Assembly: GCA_025149285.1 (NCBI GenBank)
Contig: CP102274.1
Coordinates: 4,924,001-4,988,000, forward strand
Source: Hungatella hathewayi
GTDB lineage: Bacteria; Bacillota; Clostridia; Lachnospirales; Lachnospiraceae
DNA length: 64,000 bases
Reading direction: 5' to 3'
Shown in pieces: positions 17,733 to 27,080 of the stretch; the first letter of the stretch is position 1, and each line of letters begins with the position of its first letter. The notes under the pieces are model-generated. The model was not told the origin of the DNA. It made no database searches and worked only from the letters and a program-made list of their open reading frames with translations. Made by a program: the position numbers and the translations under genes.

Positions 17733-18890
17733 CTATAATATTGTCCGATATAATTCTCTGGCATCTTCATATGTCAGAGTCCGTAAATTATTGTTAAGCA
17801 GCCTGGTAACCTCCATACCTGATTCTGTCAGAGTATCAAGATCTGAGGCCGGAACGCCAAATTCCGATAAATGAAGAGGAATTTCAAGATGGCTTACAAT
17901 TTCCTCCAGCCATGCAAGAATGTATGCGCTCTTTTCTTCTTCCCCCTCTAAAATCTTCTTCCCATGTACACACCGGTCATAGATTTCCGCAAACTGTTTT
18001 CTGCAGACTGACTCATTAAACCGCATAACCGGAAGCAGTAAGACAGCATTGGACACTCCATGCGCGATGTGGTACCTTCCCCCCAGCGGATAGCTTAATG
18101 CATGTACCGCAGTTGTTCCGCTGGCAGTAATCGCCACACCACCATAAAATGCCCCCAGCAGCATCCGGTTCTTTTCCTCCAGAGCATTTTTATTGTCGCA
18201 TGCCTCCTCGATATTATTCAGTATCAGGTCCAGTGCCTCCAGAGCAAACAGATTGCTGAACGGATTGGCTTTTTGGGATGTATAGCACTCGATCGCATGG
18301 CACAAAGCATCTACTCCCGTAGACGCCGCAATGGTTCTTGGCAGTCCGCGAATCATTTCCCCATCAAGAATAACTGCATCGGCAATCATCTCATCACTTA
18401 CAATTCCTATTTTCAGATGTTTTTCCGGTACAGCCACAATACTGTTCGGTGTAGCTTCCGCTCCAGTTCCCGCAGTAGTCGGAATCATCAGGGTAGGAAC
18501 TCCTTTTCTTGCCAGTCCCGGCTCTTCCAACAGGCTGCGGACTCCATAATCTCCAGTGGAGAGTACCGATGCCAGTTTTGCACTGTCCATCACACTGCCC
18601 CCTCCAACCGCTATGATATATTCCGCCCCGCTTTCTCTAAAACGTTCCGCCGTCTCCTGAACCTGATCGCACGTTGGTTCTGATGGGAGTTCATGAAAGA
18701 TCACCATCTCTACGCCTGACTCTGAAAGTATGGTTTTTACTTTATTCAGCAGACCGCTGTTCTCTACTCCTTTATCGGTAAACAGAGCAACCCGCTTTAT
18801 CCGTTTTCCCAAAACCTTCTTTATATTATTCAGAGCATTGCTCCCTGCATAGATTTCCCCAGGCAATTTTAACTGATATTCTTCCTGCAT
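17733..18890 (-). CDS. Iron-containing alcohol dehydrogenase
   Basis: 385 residues. Nucleotide-binding GGGSVMDSAKL near residue 96, signature PTTAGTGAEATPNSIV, and metal ligands in DALCHAIECYTS and YPLGGRYHIAHGVSNA. Family III enzymes interconvert aldehydes or keto acids and alcohols with NAD(P)H. The start overlaps the kinase gene by 22 bp, showing tight coupling. In this pathway it could oxidise a hydroxy acid at entry or reduce an aldehyde released by the DapA-type aldolase. Confidence 0.9.
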   Translation of the reverse strand: MQEEYQLKLPGEIYAGSNALNNIKKVLGKRIKRVALFTDKGVENSGLLNKVKTILSESGVEMVIFHELPSEPTCDQVQETAERFRESGAEYIIAVGGGSVMDSAKLASVLSTGDYGVRSLLEEPGLARKGVPTLMIPTTAGTGAEATPNSIVAVPEKHLKIGIVSDEMIADAVILDGEMIRGLPRTIAASTGVDALCHAIECYTSQKANPFSNLFALEALDLILNNIEEACDNKNALEEKNRMLLGAFYGGVAITASGTTAVHALSYPLGGRYHIAHGVSNAVLLLPVMRFNESVCRKQFAEIYDRCVHGKKILEGEEEKSAYILAWLEEIVSHLEIPLHLSEFGVPASDLDTLTESGMEVTRLLNNNLRTLTYEDARELYRTIL

Positions 18891-20158
18891 ACTACATTCT
18901 CCCTTTTTTCATTTTTCATAGTCTCTGCAAGCTCTGCCAGGAGACTCTCACTGCCAAAACCACCAGACTTCGTAATTATTTCACGACACTCGTTATTCCA
19001 GGTGAACTGTGCCAGTACAATCCCATTTTTTATCTCACAGACAGGCTGCATTTCTGACACCTCCATCTGTTTCATAAGCCCCAGCAGCGTATCGCCTCCC
19101 GTAACCATAAGAGTTTTTTCAAGTCCCGCTTCCAGCAGCCTCTTCACCAGGCTTCCCAGATTATCCGCAATTCTAATTCGAACCTCTTCCAGAGTAAATC
19201 CCCGTTTCTCTGCTAATTCCATCGTGCTGTTTTCATCATCCGCATCGTTGGTGTCAAGCAGTACGAAAGGATTTCTCCTGCAAATATTCAAAAGCTCAGA
19301 CAGCCTTCGTTTCCCTTCTGGATGCTCATAATAATCATAATTCAGTTTTTCTTCCGGTTTTAGCCTGATTCTTATGAACTCATGATTTTCCGCATAATCA
19401 AGCTGGCGTTTCGTAATAGGATTGACACTGCCGCAGGCTACCAGCATGGAAGGGCAGAACACTGGACGTCCGGGTACTTCTCCTGTAAGCCCCAGCAGTT
19501 CCGGAAGAACTGCCGCCATACCTGCACACCCTGCCATAACACTCATCCTCCCTGATTCCTTCAGGCGCTGTGCCAGCCGGTATAAGTCCTCATCTGCTGC
19601 AGCATCGTATATCGCAATTACCGGTTCGTCATCCTCCGTCCAGATATTCTGATCCCCTGCGGTCACTACACGCACATCGCTCTGACTTCGTATGATATCA
19701 GGAATATAGGAACATCTAACTGGTTCAAAAGGATCCCTGCCAAATACACTCTTCTCTACCGGTATCTCATCCACAAAATGACGACCGTTTTGTGTAATAC
19801 GCCCCATTTTAGGAAATGCCGGAAAAAAATGAAGACTTCCTGCCTTTGACGCCTTCAACGCCGCCGTCAGCTCACTTCCCACATTTCCCCGAAGCGCCGA
19901 ATCTGTCTTCTTATAGATATATGGAATGTCTGCCCTTCCCGCTCTCTCTACCACTTCATATACCCTTTTATACGCTTCTCCGGGAGAAAGATGCCTCGTT
20001 TCAGCGTCCAGAACCAACACCTGTACCTCAGGATCGACGCTATCAAATCCATATGTATAATCTGTAATGACCCGTGTTAACGCTCCACTGACAGCAAATT
20101 GTACCCCAGTATCCAGCGCCCCGGTAAAATCATCCGATATGATTAGTAAAGTTACCAT
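18869..20158 (-). CDS. Four-carbon acid sugar kinase family protein (DUF1537; threonate/erythronate kinase type)
   Basis: 429 residues. The N-terminal signature is IISDDFTGALDTGVQFA and the C-terminal nucleotide-binding loop is MVTGGDTLLGLMKQM near residue 375. Family members (DtnK, DenK, OtnK) phosphorylate four-carbon sugar acids such as D-threonate, D-erythronate or 3-oxo-tetronate with ATP. I use ATG 20158, which has GGAGG 6 nt upstream; an in-frame ATG four codons earlier (20170) lacks a good site. First gene of the seven-gene operon, divergent from the PrpR-type regulator. Confidence 0.88.
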   Translation of the reverse strand: MVTLLIISDDFTGALDTGVQFAVSGALTRVITDYTYGFDSVDPEVQVLVLDAETRHLSPGEAYKRVYEVVERAGRADIPYIYKKTDSALRGNVGSELTAALKASKAGSLHFFPAFPKMGRITQNGRHFVDEIPVEKSVFGRDPFEPVRCSYIPDIIRSQSDVRVVTAGDQNIWTEDDEPVIAIYDAAADEDLYRLAQRLKESGRMSVMAGCAGMAAVLPELLGLTGEVPGRPVFCPSMLVACGSVNPITKRQLDYAENHEFIRIRLKPEEKLNYDYYEHPEGKRRLSELLNICRRNPFVLLDTNDADDENSTMELAEKRGFTLEEVRIRIADNLGSLVKRLLEAGLEKTLMVTGGDTLLGLMKQMEVSEMQPVCEIKNGIVLAQFTWNNECREIITKSGGFGSESLLAELAETMKNEKRENVVCRKNIS

Positions 20159-20180
20159 CCAATCCTCCATTGTTTATTTT

Positions 20181-20337
20181 TGAAACACTTTGTTTTTAGT
20201 ATTTTTTCTTTCTTGTTTCATTTTACCTAGTTTTATACTTGTTTTCAATCGTTTTATAGTTTCAATTTGGAACATTTTTGACTTTTTTATAGACTTTTTT
20301 ATTTATCCGCATTACAATATGTTTAATATTGAAACAT
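20181..20337. promoter_or_regulatory. Divergent control region with repeated TGTTT/AAACA palindromes
   Basis: The T-rich gap between the kinase operon and the regulator contains TGAAACACTTTG (20181), CTTGTTTCA (20212-20220), GTTTCAATTTGGAAC (20259-20273) and the palindrome ATGTTTAATATTGAAACAT (20319-20337). The shared TTGAAACA/TGTTTCA element is a candidate binding site for the regulator encoded at 20355. Confidence 0.45.
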
Positions 20338-20354
20338 TTCAAAAGGAGGTACAT

Positions 20355-22148
20355 ATGGAAAATCGGAAAATCCGGATTCTTGGAATTGCCCCTTACGAGG
20401 GTATGAAGACAATCATGCAGAATATCGCCAAAACACGGGAGGATTTAGAGCTGGATGTTTACGTCGGAGATTTAAATACTGGTGTGGAAATTGCACGTCG
20501 GAACTTTCACAGTGATTATGATGTCATTATATCCCGAGGCGGAACAGCGCAGTTAATTGGCCAGGCTACTTCTATTCCAGTTATAGAGGTTACGCTGTCT
20601 GTCTATGACATTCTCCGCGCCATCAAGCTGGCGGAAAATTACGCAGACCGCTATGCAATCGTAGGCTTCCCAAGTATTACCTCCTGCGCCCATTTACTCT
20701 GCGACCTGCTCCAGTATCAGATAGATATTTTTACAATCCACAACGCGGAGGAGGTAGAAGAAAAGCTCCATACTCTGAAAAAAAACGGATATCGAATGAT
20801 TCTGTGCGATATGATTGGAAGCACGATCGCCCGGCGTCTGGGCCTTAATGCAATCCTTATCACCTCAGGTTCAGAGAGTATTTCTTCTGCCTTTGACCAG
20901 GCAGTCAAGTTAAGTTCCAGCTACGCCAGCCTAAAGGATGAAAACCAGTTTCTCAGTGATATGATACACGGCAGCGGCTATGAAACAGTTGTTCTCCATG
21001 CAGATGGTACAGTATTCTTTTCTACACTGGAAGGACAGAACAAGGACGAATTTTCTGTTTTACTGAAAAGAGAAGTGCCAGCCATACTTGCAGAAGGTTC
21101 CCATAAATTTTTTAAGACCCTAGACGGTTCCCTCTACTCCTTTGAGGCAAAGAAAATTCTGTTTCACCAGGAACCTTTTGCCGTATTTTATTTTTCCAAA
21201 AGCAGCATTCCCATTGCTACCAGTAAATACGGTATTCAGTATACAAACAGGCAGGAGGCCGAAGATCACTTTTTTAACAGTTTTTTCAGCATTACCAGCG
21301 ACTCCACTGATTTACGAACCGTTGTAGATCATTTAAGTCAAAGTACAGTGCCTGTCATGATATTTGGAGAAGAAGGCTCTGGTAAAGAACAGATTATGCG
21401 TATGATCTACTCTCAAAGCACCAGAAAAAACAATCCGCTTATCACGGTCAACTGTGCACTTTTAAACGATAAAAGCTGGAACTTCCTGACAAATCATTAC
21501 AATTCCCCATTTAATGATAATGGTAATACCATCTTTCTTTCCAATCTTCCGTCCCTTCCGGAAAGCCGCCGGAAACATCTCCTTTCCGTTCTGGTGGATA
21601 TGGATGTCTGTAAAAGGAACCGAATTATTTTTTCCTGTGTCTGCGGTCATGGCCATCTGATGACGGCAGAAGCGCTGGAATACGTAAATACCCTGGCGTG
21701 TGTTACGCTTTACGTTCCACCGCTGAGAGACCGTGCAGATGAAATTCCTACTCTGGCAAGTCTCTATCTCAATGCGTTGAACACTGAATCTGCAAACCAG
21801 ATCATCGGATTTGAGCAGGAAGCCCTTAAGCTGCTGCAGAGCTACGACTGGCCCTGTAATTACATGCAGTTCAAGCGAATTTTAAATGAACTTTCTCTGA
21901 TAACCACGACGCCTTATATCCGTACAGAACACGTAGCCTCCCTGCTTGAAAAAGAGAAGCACAATATAGCTCCTGTCTCTTCCAGCCCCGCCTCCCGCGG
22001 ACTGAACTTTAACCGTCCGTTAGAAGAGATCAACCGTGATATCGCGGCCCTCATCTTAAAAGAATGCAGTGGTAATCAGAGTGAGGCCGCTAAACGTCTC
22101 GGAATCAGCAGAACCACGTTGTGGAGAATGCTGAAAAATGGCATATAG
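20355..22148 (+). CDS. PrpR-N domain regulator with degenerate AAA+ domain and Fis-type HTH
   Basis: 597 residues from ATG 20355, which has AGGAGG 5 nt upstream; the longer frame from 20190 lacks a ribosome site. Residues 1-195 are a PrpR-N sensor domain (YDVIISRGGTAQLIG, ADRYAIVGFPSITS). Residues ~335-530 resemble a sigma-54 activator AAA+ domain. Walker A GEEGSGKEQIM is kept, but the Walker B Asp-Glu pair is lost (NTIFLSNLPSL) and there is no GAFTGA loop. The C-terminus (SGNQSEAAKRLGISRTTLWRM) is a Fis-type HTH. It is therefore unlikely to remodel sigma-54 polymerase and probably acts as a ligand-responsive sigma-70 regulator of the divergent acid-sugar operon. Confidence 0.85.
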   Translation: MENRKIRILGIAPYEGMKTIMQNIAKTREDLELDVYVGDLNTGVEIARRNFHSDYDVIISRGGTAQLIGQATSIPVIEVTLSVYDILRAIKLAENYADRYAIVGFPSITSCAHLLCDLLQYQIDIFTIHNAEEVEEKLHTLKKNGYRMILCDMIGSTIARRLGLNAILITSGSESISSAFDQAVKLSSSYASLKDENQFLSDMIHGSGYETVVLHADGTVFFSTLEGQNKDEFSVLLKREVPAILAEGSHKFFKTLDGSLYSFEAKKILFHQEPFAVFYFSKSSIPIATSKYGIQYTNRQEAEDHFFNSFFSITSDSTDLRTVVDHLSQSTVPVMIFGEEGSGKEQIMRMIYSQSTRKNNPLITVNCALLNDKSWNFLTNHYNSPFNDNGNTIFLSNLPSLPESRRKHLLSVLVDMDVCKRNRIIFSCVCGHGHLMTAEALEYVNTLACVTLYVPPLRDRADEIPTLASLYLNALNTESANQIIGFEQEALKLLQSYDWPCNYMQFKRILNELSLITTTPYIRTEHVASLLEKEKHNIAPVSSSPASRGLNFNRPLEEINRDIAALILKECSGNQSEAAKRLGISRTTLWRMLKNGI

Positions 22149-22250
22149 TGTTATCAGAAGCCATAGCTTTCAGAAATAACCTGGTTTTGCCGGCTTCGGT
22201 TTCAATTCTTCTCTATCCTCTGGTTTTTCTGTTATTTTTGTAATATGTGA

Positions 22251-22290
22251 CAATATTTATCTTATTCAAACCACAAAAAGATAAATATTG
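22251..22290. promoter_or_regulatory. Perfect 13-bp inverted repeat upstream of the PL8 lyase
   Basis: CAATATTTATCTT (22251-22263) and AAGATAAATATTG (22278-22290), loop 14 nt, partly overlapped by a direct repeat ACCACAAAA(A)G (22270 and 22291). It sits 130 nt before the lyase ATG. AT-rich with no U tract, so an operator is more likely than a terminator. Confidence 0.5.
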
Positions 22291-22419
22291 ACCACAAAAG
22301 CAAAAAACCGAATATGTACCCTTCGTTTGTTTTCTCTTATACTGATAAAACAAAGGTATTGTCCTTTAAGTTTCGGCCAGCCGGAATTGGAAAGAACAAA
22401 ATACAGAAGGAGGTTGTTT

Positions 22420-25400
22420 ATGAAAAAACAAAGAAAGGTCAATCGGTGCAGTGCCAAAGCCGCCGCGGTAATTCTGGCGGCCGCCATGGTGGTGCAAACC
22501 ACCACCCCTGCCTTGGCATTGGCGCAGTTGGGTGAGGGGGCAGACGCGAGAAGCGCTGTAAGCACTGCAAGCCAGTCCAACGCTGCCAAAGGAGACAAAC
22601 ACAGCGATACAGCTCCCTCCAGGGCATCTGGATCAAATGCAGAGAAACTGGAAAAAGCAACATTCAGCAATGCGATGCGTAAAGAGGTAAAAAATCTCCA
22701 TCCCAACGGAAGCTTCGAGTTCACAGGTAAGACTACTAATACAAACTACCAAAAAGTATGGGTAAACGAAATTATGCCTATAGGCTGGAGTATGTGGCCC
22801 ACTCCAACCGGAAGTGAAAAAATGTCCTTTGAGATTGTAACTGATCCGGAGGAGGCTGCAGACGGAGACAACTATTTACACATCCGCTCCGAAAATACGG
22901 CCTCGAGACTCGGCATCAGTTATCCCATCAAGAACATCGCCGATCTTGCTGACCAATATCTTTGCACGTTCCAGCTCAAGGCAGAAGATGTAAAAGGTAC
23001 TGGCTTTAATGGCCGGCTGACCTGGCTGAAAAAGAGTGGATCAGGAAACTATATTGAAACTGCAAAGATTACGGGCACATCGGATGGCTGGGTCCAATAT
23101 GGTCTCATTTCCCCAGATCAGCCTGCTGACGCGACCGGAATTCAGGTTGAATTCTATGCAAACAATTTATCCGGTGAAATCAGTCTGGATGATGTTCAAA
23201 TCCTGCCGACCTATAAACTGAGTCTGAACAAGACAGAAACCACCATGCTGACTGGTGACACTCTGGAACTGACGGCAACGTGCAGCGACGGATATGACGA
23301 AGAAGTGACATGGTCTTCTAAAGATCCGGCCATTGCAGATGTGGATGAAAATGGCGTCGTAACAGCATACGCTATGGGCATGGTAGAAATCGTCGCAAAG
23401 ACCGATACATTCCACGAGGCCATATGTAAAATTTCCATCGAGGATGGCGAACTGCGACCGTACTACGAGGCAATCCGTGACAGCTGGAGAGACCGTCTCA
23501 CCGGAAACAGCATGGAAGATACCGATGACGAAGACTACAAAGCCATGATGGCCGATCTGACCGAGACAGCTAAGAAGAATTGGGATACCATGGAAAAGGG
23601 CGGGAATGACAGAGCCTTCCTGTGGGAGGACATTGATTTTACATACCAGAAGCAGAATACTGCATCCAATGTGACGGAGGGCCTGGGAACCGGATTTTCC
23701 CGGATTGAACAGATGGCCACCGCTTACAGTGCAAAAGGGAGCAGCTTATACCATGACGAGGACTTGAAGGCGGATATCATCGGTGCCATGGAATGGGTAT
23801 ACGCGACCATGTACAATGACACCATGGATGTAACAAAGGACATTTACGGAAACTGGTGGCACTGGTTTATCGGAATGCCGCAGAGCTTATGCAATACGGT
23901 TATTCTGATGTACGACGATCTTGACCCGGAATTCATTGAACGGGAAGCCAAAACCCTGGAAAACTTCAATGAAGATCCAAACTACCGCTATCATACAACA
24001 GGCGGCAACAGGCTTCCGCTTGATTCGGCAAACTTAATTGATACCTCTCTCGTATCGGCCCTCCGCGCTTCCATCGGAGAGACTGCCCTGCCCCTTAACA
24101 TGGCGAAGGACGCTCTGGAAAAAAACCTGGGCTTTACGTCTGAAGGAAACGGTTATTATGAAGACGGCTCCTATATTGATCACGGCAATCTGGCTTACAC
24201 TGGCGGATACGGCGCCACGCTGCTGGGAGGCATAGAGAAGCTCCTCTTCATCACCTCCGACAGTCCATGGGAAGCAGATTCCGATAAACTGACCAGCATC
24301 TTCCAGTGGATCTGGAACGGCATCCGACCTCTCTATGCCGATGGCGCCATGATGGATATGACAACAGGGCGAGGCATCGCAAGGCCATCTACCAATGAAC
24401 ACACCGTAGGAAAGGGCCTGTTAAAACCGATCTCCCACCTGGCAGCCATTGCGCCGGAAGACGAAAGAGATGCATTCCGCACCTTTGCCCGCACTGAAGT
24501 TCTGGCCGGCCTTGAATACGAGGAAGACTTCTTTATCGGTATGACCGTCGCCGACATGACCGCCATGAAAAATCTTATAACCGATAATTCTTTAGGCAAA
24601 GATGATGAGATATACCACAAGAATTTTGGAGCTATGGACAAGGCTGTATACCACGGTGAAAATTTTGATTTAGGCATCAGTATGTATTCCAAACGAACCG
24701 GCAGCTTCGAGTACGGAAACAAGGAAAACAGGAAAGGCTGGCATATGAGCGACGGCGCCCTCTACTTATATAACAAGGACCAGGCCCACTATGCGGACGT
24801 ATACTGGCCTACTGTCGATCCTCACCGTCTGGCCGGCATCACCACAGACCACACAGAAGGATTTATTCCTTCCGATGACAGCTGGGGCCCCCACGTCAGT
24901 ACAAAAAACTGGGTAGGCGGATCTTCTGTCCTCGATCAGTACGGTTCTGTAGGAATGGATTTTGAAGGAGAACTCCCCAACGGAGGAATCTCCTCACTGA
25001 AAGCGAAAAAATCATGGTTCACCTTCCCCAACGGCGCAGCCGCTCTGGGAGCCGGGATTACCTCCAACGAAAACAAAGCTACAGAAACGATTGTAGATAA
25101 CCGGAAGGCAATGGAAGACGCTGCCAATACCATATGGGTAAACGGAACCGAAGCTGAGCTTACGGTTGGCAATCCCGCTGTCATGCCTGCAAAATGGGCT
25201 CTTCTGGAAGGAAATAACGGAGAACAGCAGAACATCGGATACTATTTCCCGGAAGAAACCGAGATTACGGTACTGAAGGAAACCAGAACCGGCAACTGGA
25301 AAGATATTAACGGAGCCATTGTAGCCGGAAGTGCAAATGACAAAGAGATTATCAGAAGCTATATCAGCCTTGCCGTAGACCACGGAACCAACCCGCAGGA

Positions 25401-26967
25401 TGAAACCTACAGCTACGTTTTGCTGCCCGGCAAAAATGCAGATGAAATGGCTGAATTTGCGGAGAATCCAGAAATAAAGGTACTGGCCAACACCTCCAGT
25501 GTACAGGCTGTCGAGAATACGGCATACGGAGTCAGCGGCTATAATTTCTGGACTGCATACGATGGTGAAGAGCTGGAAGTATCCGCGAAAACACCAGCTT
25601 CTGTGACCATCGCGAAGGAAGACGGCACTGTGACCGCAGGAATTTCCAACCCAACCCAAAACGGCAAGGATACCGTCATTCTCTTAAACGGCTTCTATGA
25701 ACCGGCCGAAATGGATAAAGGCGTGACTGTAACCACCGAAGACGGCAGAACCGTCATCACCATAAAAGGAGCCAGCGATTTAGGAAAAACCTACACCGTT
25801 GTCCTGGAAAGTATGGATAAGAAACTGGCAGACTGGCAGAACAAACTTCAGAATATCACGAGAGAAGATGCAGCCGATGTGGAAGTCATGATAAAAGAGC
25901 TTCAGAATCTTGATACTGAGAACCTGAACGAGGAACAGAAGTCTTTGATTGATTCCCTCCTCGAAACTGCCGGTTCCAAGCTGGTATTAATCAATTCCGT
26001 AAACGAAGTGATGGCTCCCATCTCCAAGGTTGATGAAGTCACTTTCGAAAACGCAGACGCTGTGGAGGAATATTTGAAGAAATACGGAGAACTGACAGAG
26101 GCAGAAAAAGCAGTCGCATCCGAGGCCGACAAGGCAAAAATTGCGGCGCTGACGGCAGGTTTCCAGACAGAAAATGTCCATACAGCGGCAGAAGGCGTCA
26201 CAGTCAAGGCAGTTTACGGCACCGTGGATGTTCGCACCATGCTGCTCTTACATGACGAGTCAGCGGCCGCGGATTTCTATCAGGAAACAATATCCGAAGG
26301 CGAAACCCTCTTACATGTATTCAAGCCGGCACTTCTTTTAAAAGACAGCATCTTAAGCCTGAATGATTATCCGGTGAACATTACCATGAAGGCCCCTGCC
26401 TTAGCTTCCGGCGAACAGGGGATTTTAAAACTGTACAGCTTCACTTCAGCAGGAAAAGCGAGAGCAGCCATCTCTGCGTCGGAACTGTCCTTCACAGATA
26501 ACCGCAACGGTACCATCACGTTTGAAGCCAAATACGACGGCATCTATGGATTTGCTTTGGCAAAAGACACAGAACCTGCACCAGCTCCGGAACCTGTCCC
26601 GGATAAAAAGCCATCGGGAAGCAGCGGCAATTCCAGTGAAAGCGTATCCGACGGGGTATGGGTTCAGGATGCAAACGGATGGTGGTTTAACCATTACAAC
26701 GGAACATGGCCAGCCGCTCAGTGGAAATGGATCAAAGGCAGCTGGTATCATTTCAACGAAGCCGGATACATGCAGACCGGATGGATCCTTGATAAAGGAT
26801 TCTGGTACTACTTAAGGCCAGACGGAAGCATGGTGGCTGATGACTGGGTATTTTATAAGGATCATTGGTACTATCTGACCCGGAATGGGGAAATGGCAGC
26901 CAACACCTCAGTGACATGGAAAGGCATTGTATATCACCTTGGGGCGGATGGCGTCATGGAAGAATAA
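22420..26967 (+). CDS. Secreted multidomain polysaccharide lyase family 8 (hyaluronate/chondroitin/xanthan lyase type)
   Basis: 1515 residues from ATG 22420 (GAAGGAGG upstream). Signal peptide 1-36; carbohydrate-binding-like module ~90-265 (HPNGSFEFTG ... SGEISLDDVQILP); Big2 Ig-like domain ~267-345; PL8 alpha/alpha toroid from ~350, then beta super-sandwich. Catalytic residues read as N538, H588 (YIDHGNLAYTGGYG) and Y597, with R651 in GRGIARPS. The N-H, H-Y and H-R spacings (50, 9, 63) equal those of pneumococcal hyaluronate lyase N349/H399/Y408/R462. NWWHW at 478 is the aromatic patch. The C-terminal ~105 residues carry Trp/Tyr-rich cell-wall-binding repeats (GWWFNHYNGTW, GFWYYLRPDGSM), so the enzyme is surface-retained. 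Cleaves uronic-acid polysaccharides by beta-elimination. Confidence 0.93.
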   Translation: MKKQRKVNRCSAKAAAVILAAAMVVQTTTPALALAQLGEGADARSAVSTASQSNAAKGDKHSDTAPSRASGSNAEKLEKATFSNAMRKEVKNLHPNGSFEFTGKTTNTNYQKVWVNEIMPIGWSMWPTPTGSEKMSFEIVTDPEEAADGDNYLHIRSENTASRLGISYPIKNIADLADQYLCTFQLKAEDVKGTGFNGRLTWLKKSGSGNYIETAKITGTSDGWVQYGLISPDQPADATGIQVEFYANNLSGEISLDDVQILPTYKLSLNKTETTMLTGDTLELTATCSDGYDEEVTWSSKDPAIADVDENGVVTAYAMGMVEIVAKTDTFHEAICKISIEDGELRPYYEAIRDSWRDRLTGNSMEDTDDEDYKAMMADLTETAKKNWDTMEKGGNDRAFLWEDIDFTYQKQNTASNVTEGLGTGFSRIEQMATAYSAKGSSLYHDEDLKADIIGAMEWVYATMYNDTMDVTKDIYGNWWHWFIGMPQSLCNTVILMYDDLDPEFIEREAKTLENFNEDPNYRYHTTGGNRLPLDSANLIDTSLVSALRASIGETALPLNMAKDALEKNLGFTSEGNGYYEDGSYIDHGNLAYTGGYGATLLGGIEKLLFITSDSPWEADSDKLTSIFQWIWNGIRPLYADGAMMDMTTGRGIARPSTNEHTVGKGLLKPISHLAAIAPEDERDAFRTFARTEVLAGLEYEEDFFIGMTVADMTAMKNLITDNSLGKDDEIYHKNFGAMDKAVYHGENFDLGISMYSKRTGSFEYGNKENRKGWHMSDGALYLYNKDQAHYADVYWPTVDPHRLAGITTDHTEGFIPSDDSWGPHVSTKNWVGGSSVLDQYGSVGMDFEGELPNGGISSLKAKKSWFTFPNGAAALGAGITSNENKATETIVDNRKAMEDAANTIWVNGTEAELTVGNPAVMPAKWALLEGNNGEQQNIGYYFPEETEITVLKETRTGNWKDINGAIVAGSANDKEIIRSYISLAVDHGTNPQDETYSYVLLPGKNADEMAEFAENPEIKVLANTSSVQAVENTAYGVSGYNFWTAYDGEELEVSAKTPASVTIAKEDGTVTAGISNPTQNGKDTVILLNGFYEPAEMDKGVTVTTEDGRTVITIKGASDLGKTYTVVLESMDKKLADWQNKLQNITREDAADVEVMIKELQNLDTENLNEEQKSLIDSLLETAGSKLVLINSVNEVMAPISKVDEVTFENADAVEEYLKKYGELTEAEKAVASEADKAKIAALTAGFQTENVHTAAEGVTVKAVYGTVDVRTMLLLHDESAAADFYQETISEGETLLHVFKPALLLKDSILSLNDYPVNITMKAPALASGEQGILKLYSFTSAGKARAAISASELSFTDNRNGTITFEAKYDGIYGFALAKDTEPAPAPEPVPDKKPSGSSGNSSESVSDGVWVQDANGWWFNHYNGTWPAAQWKWIKGSWYHFNEAGYMQTGWILDKGFWYYLRPDGSMVADDWVFYKDHWYYLTRNGEMAANTSVTWKGIVYHLGADGVMEE

Positions 26968-27004
26968 CAGAACCTTAAAATTATTTCTGCAGCTATAATG
27001 ATAT

Positions 27005-27064
27005 ATATAAGAAAAGGACCACTGCACAAAAACAAAATCTGTGCGGCAGTCCTTTTCTTATATT
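27005..27064 (+). terminator. Terminator-like hairpin after the PL8 gene
   Basis: ATATAAGAAAAGGA pairs with TCCTTTTCTTATAT, with an additional inner CACA/TGTG pairing around mismatches. It begins 37 nt after the stop. Confidence 0.7.
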
Positions 27065-27080
27065 CTTCATTTCCTGCGAA

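Noticed and set aside
20190..20354. N-terminal extension of the PrpR-type regulator
   Set aside because: Phe/Ile-rich translation of a T-rich promoter region; the AGGAGG at 20344 fixes the start at 20355.
25012..25659. 215-codon minus-strand ORF inside the PL8 gene
   Set aside because: Antisense shadow of a well-supported lyase frame; no ribosome site and no recognisable domain.
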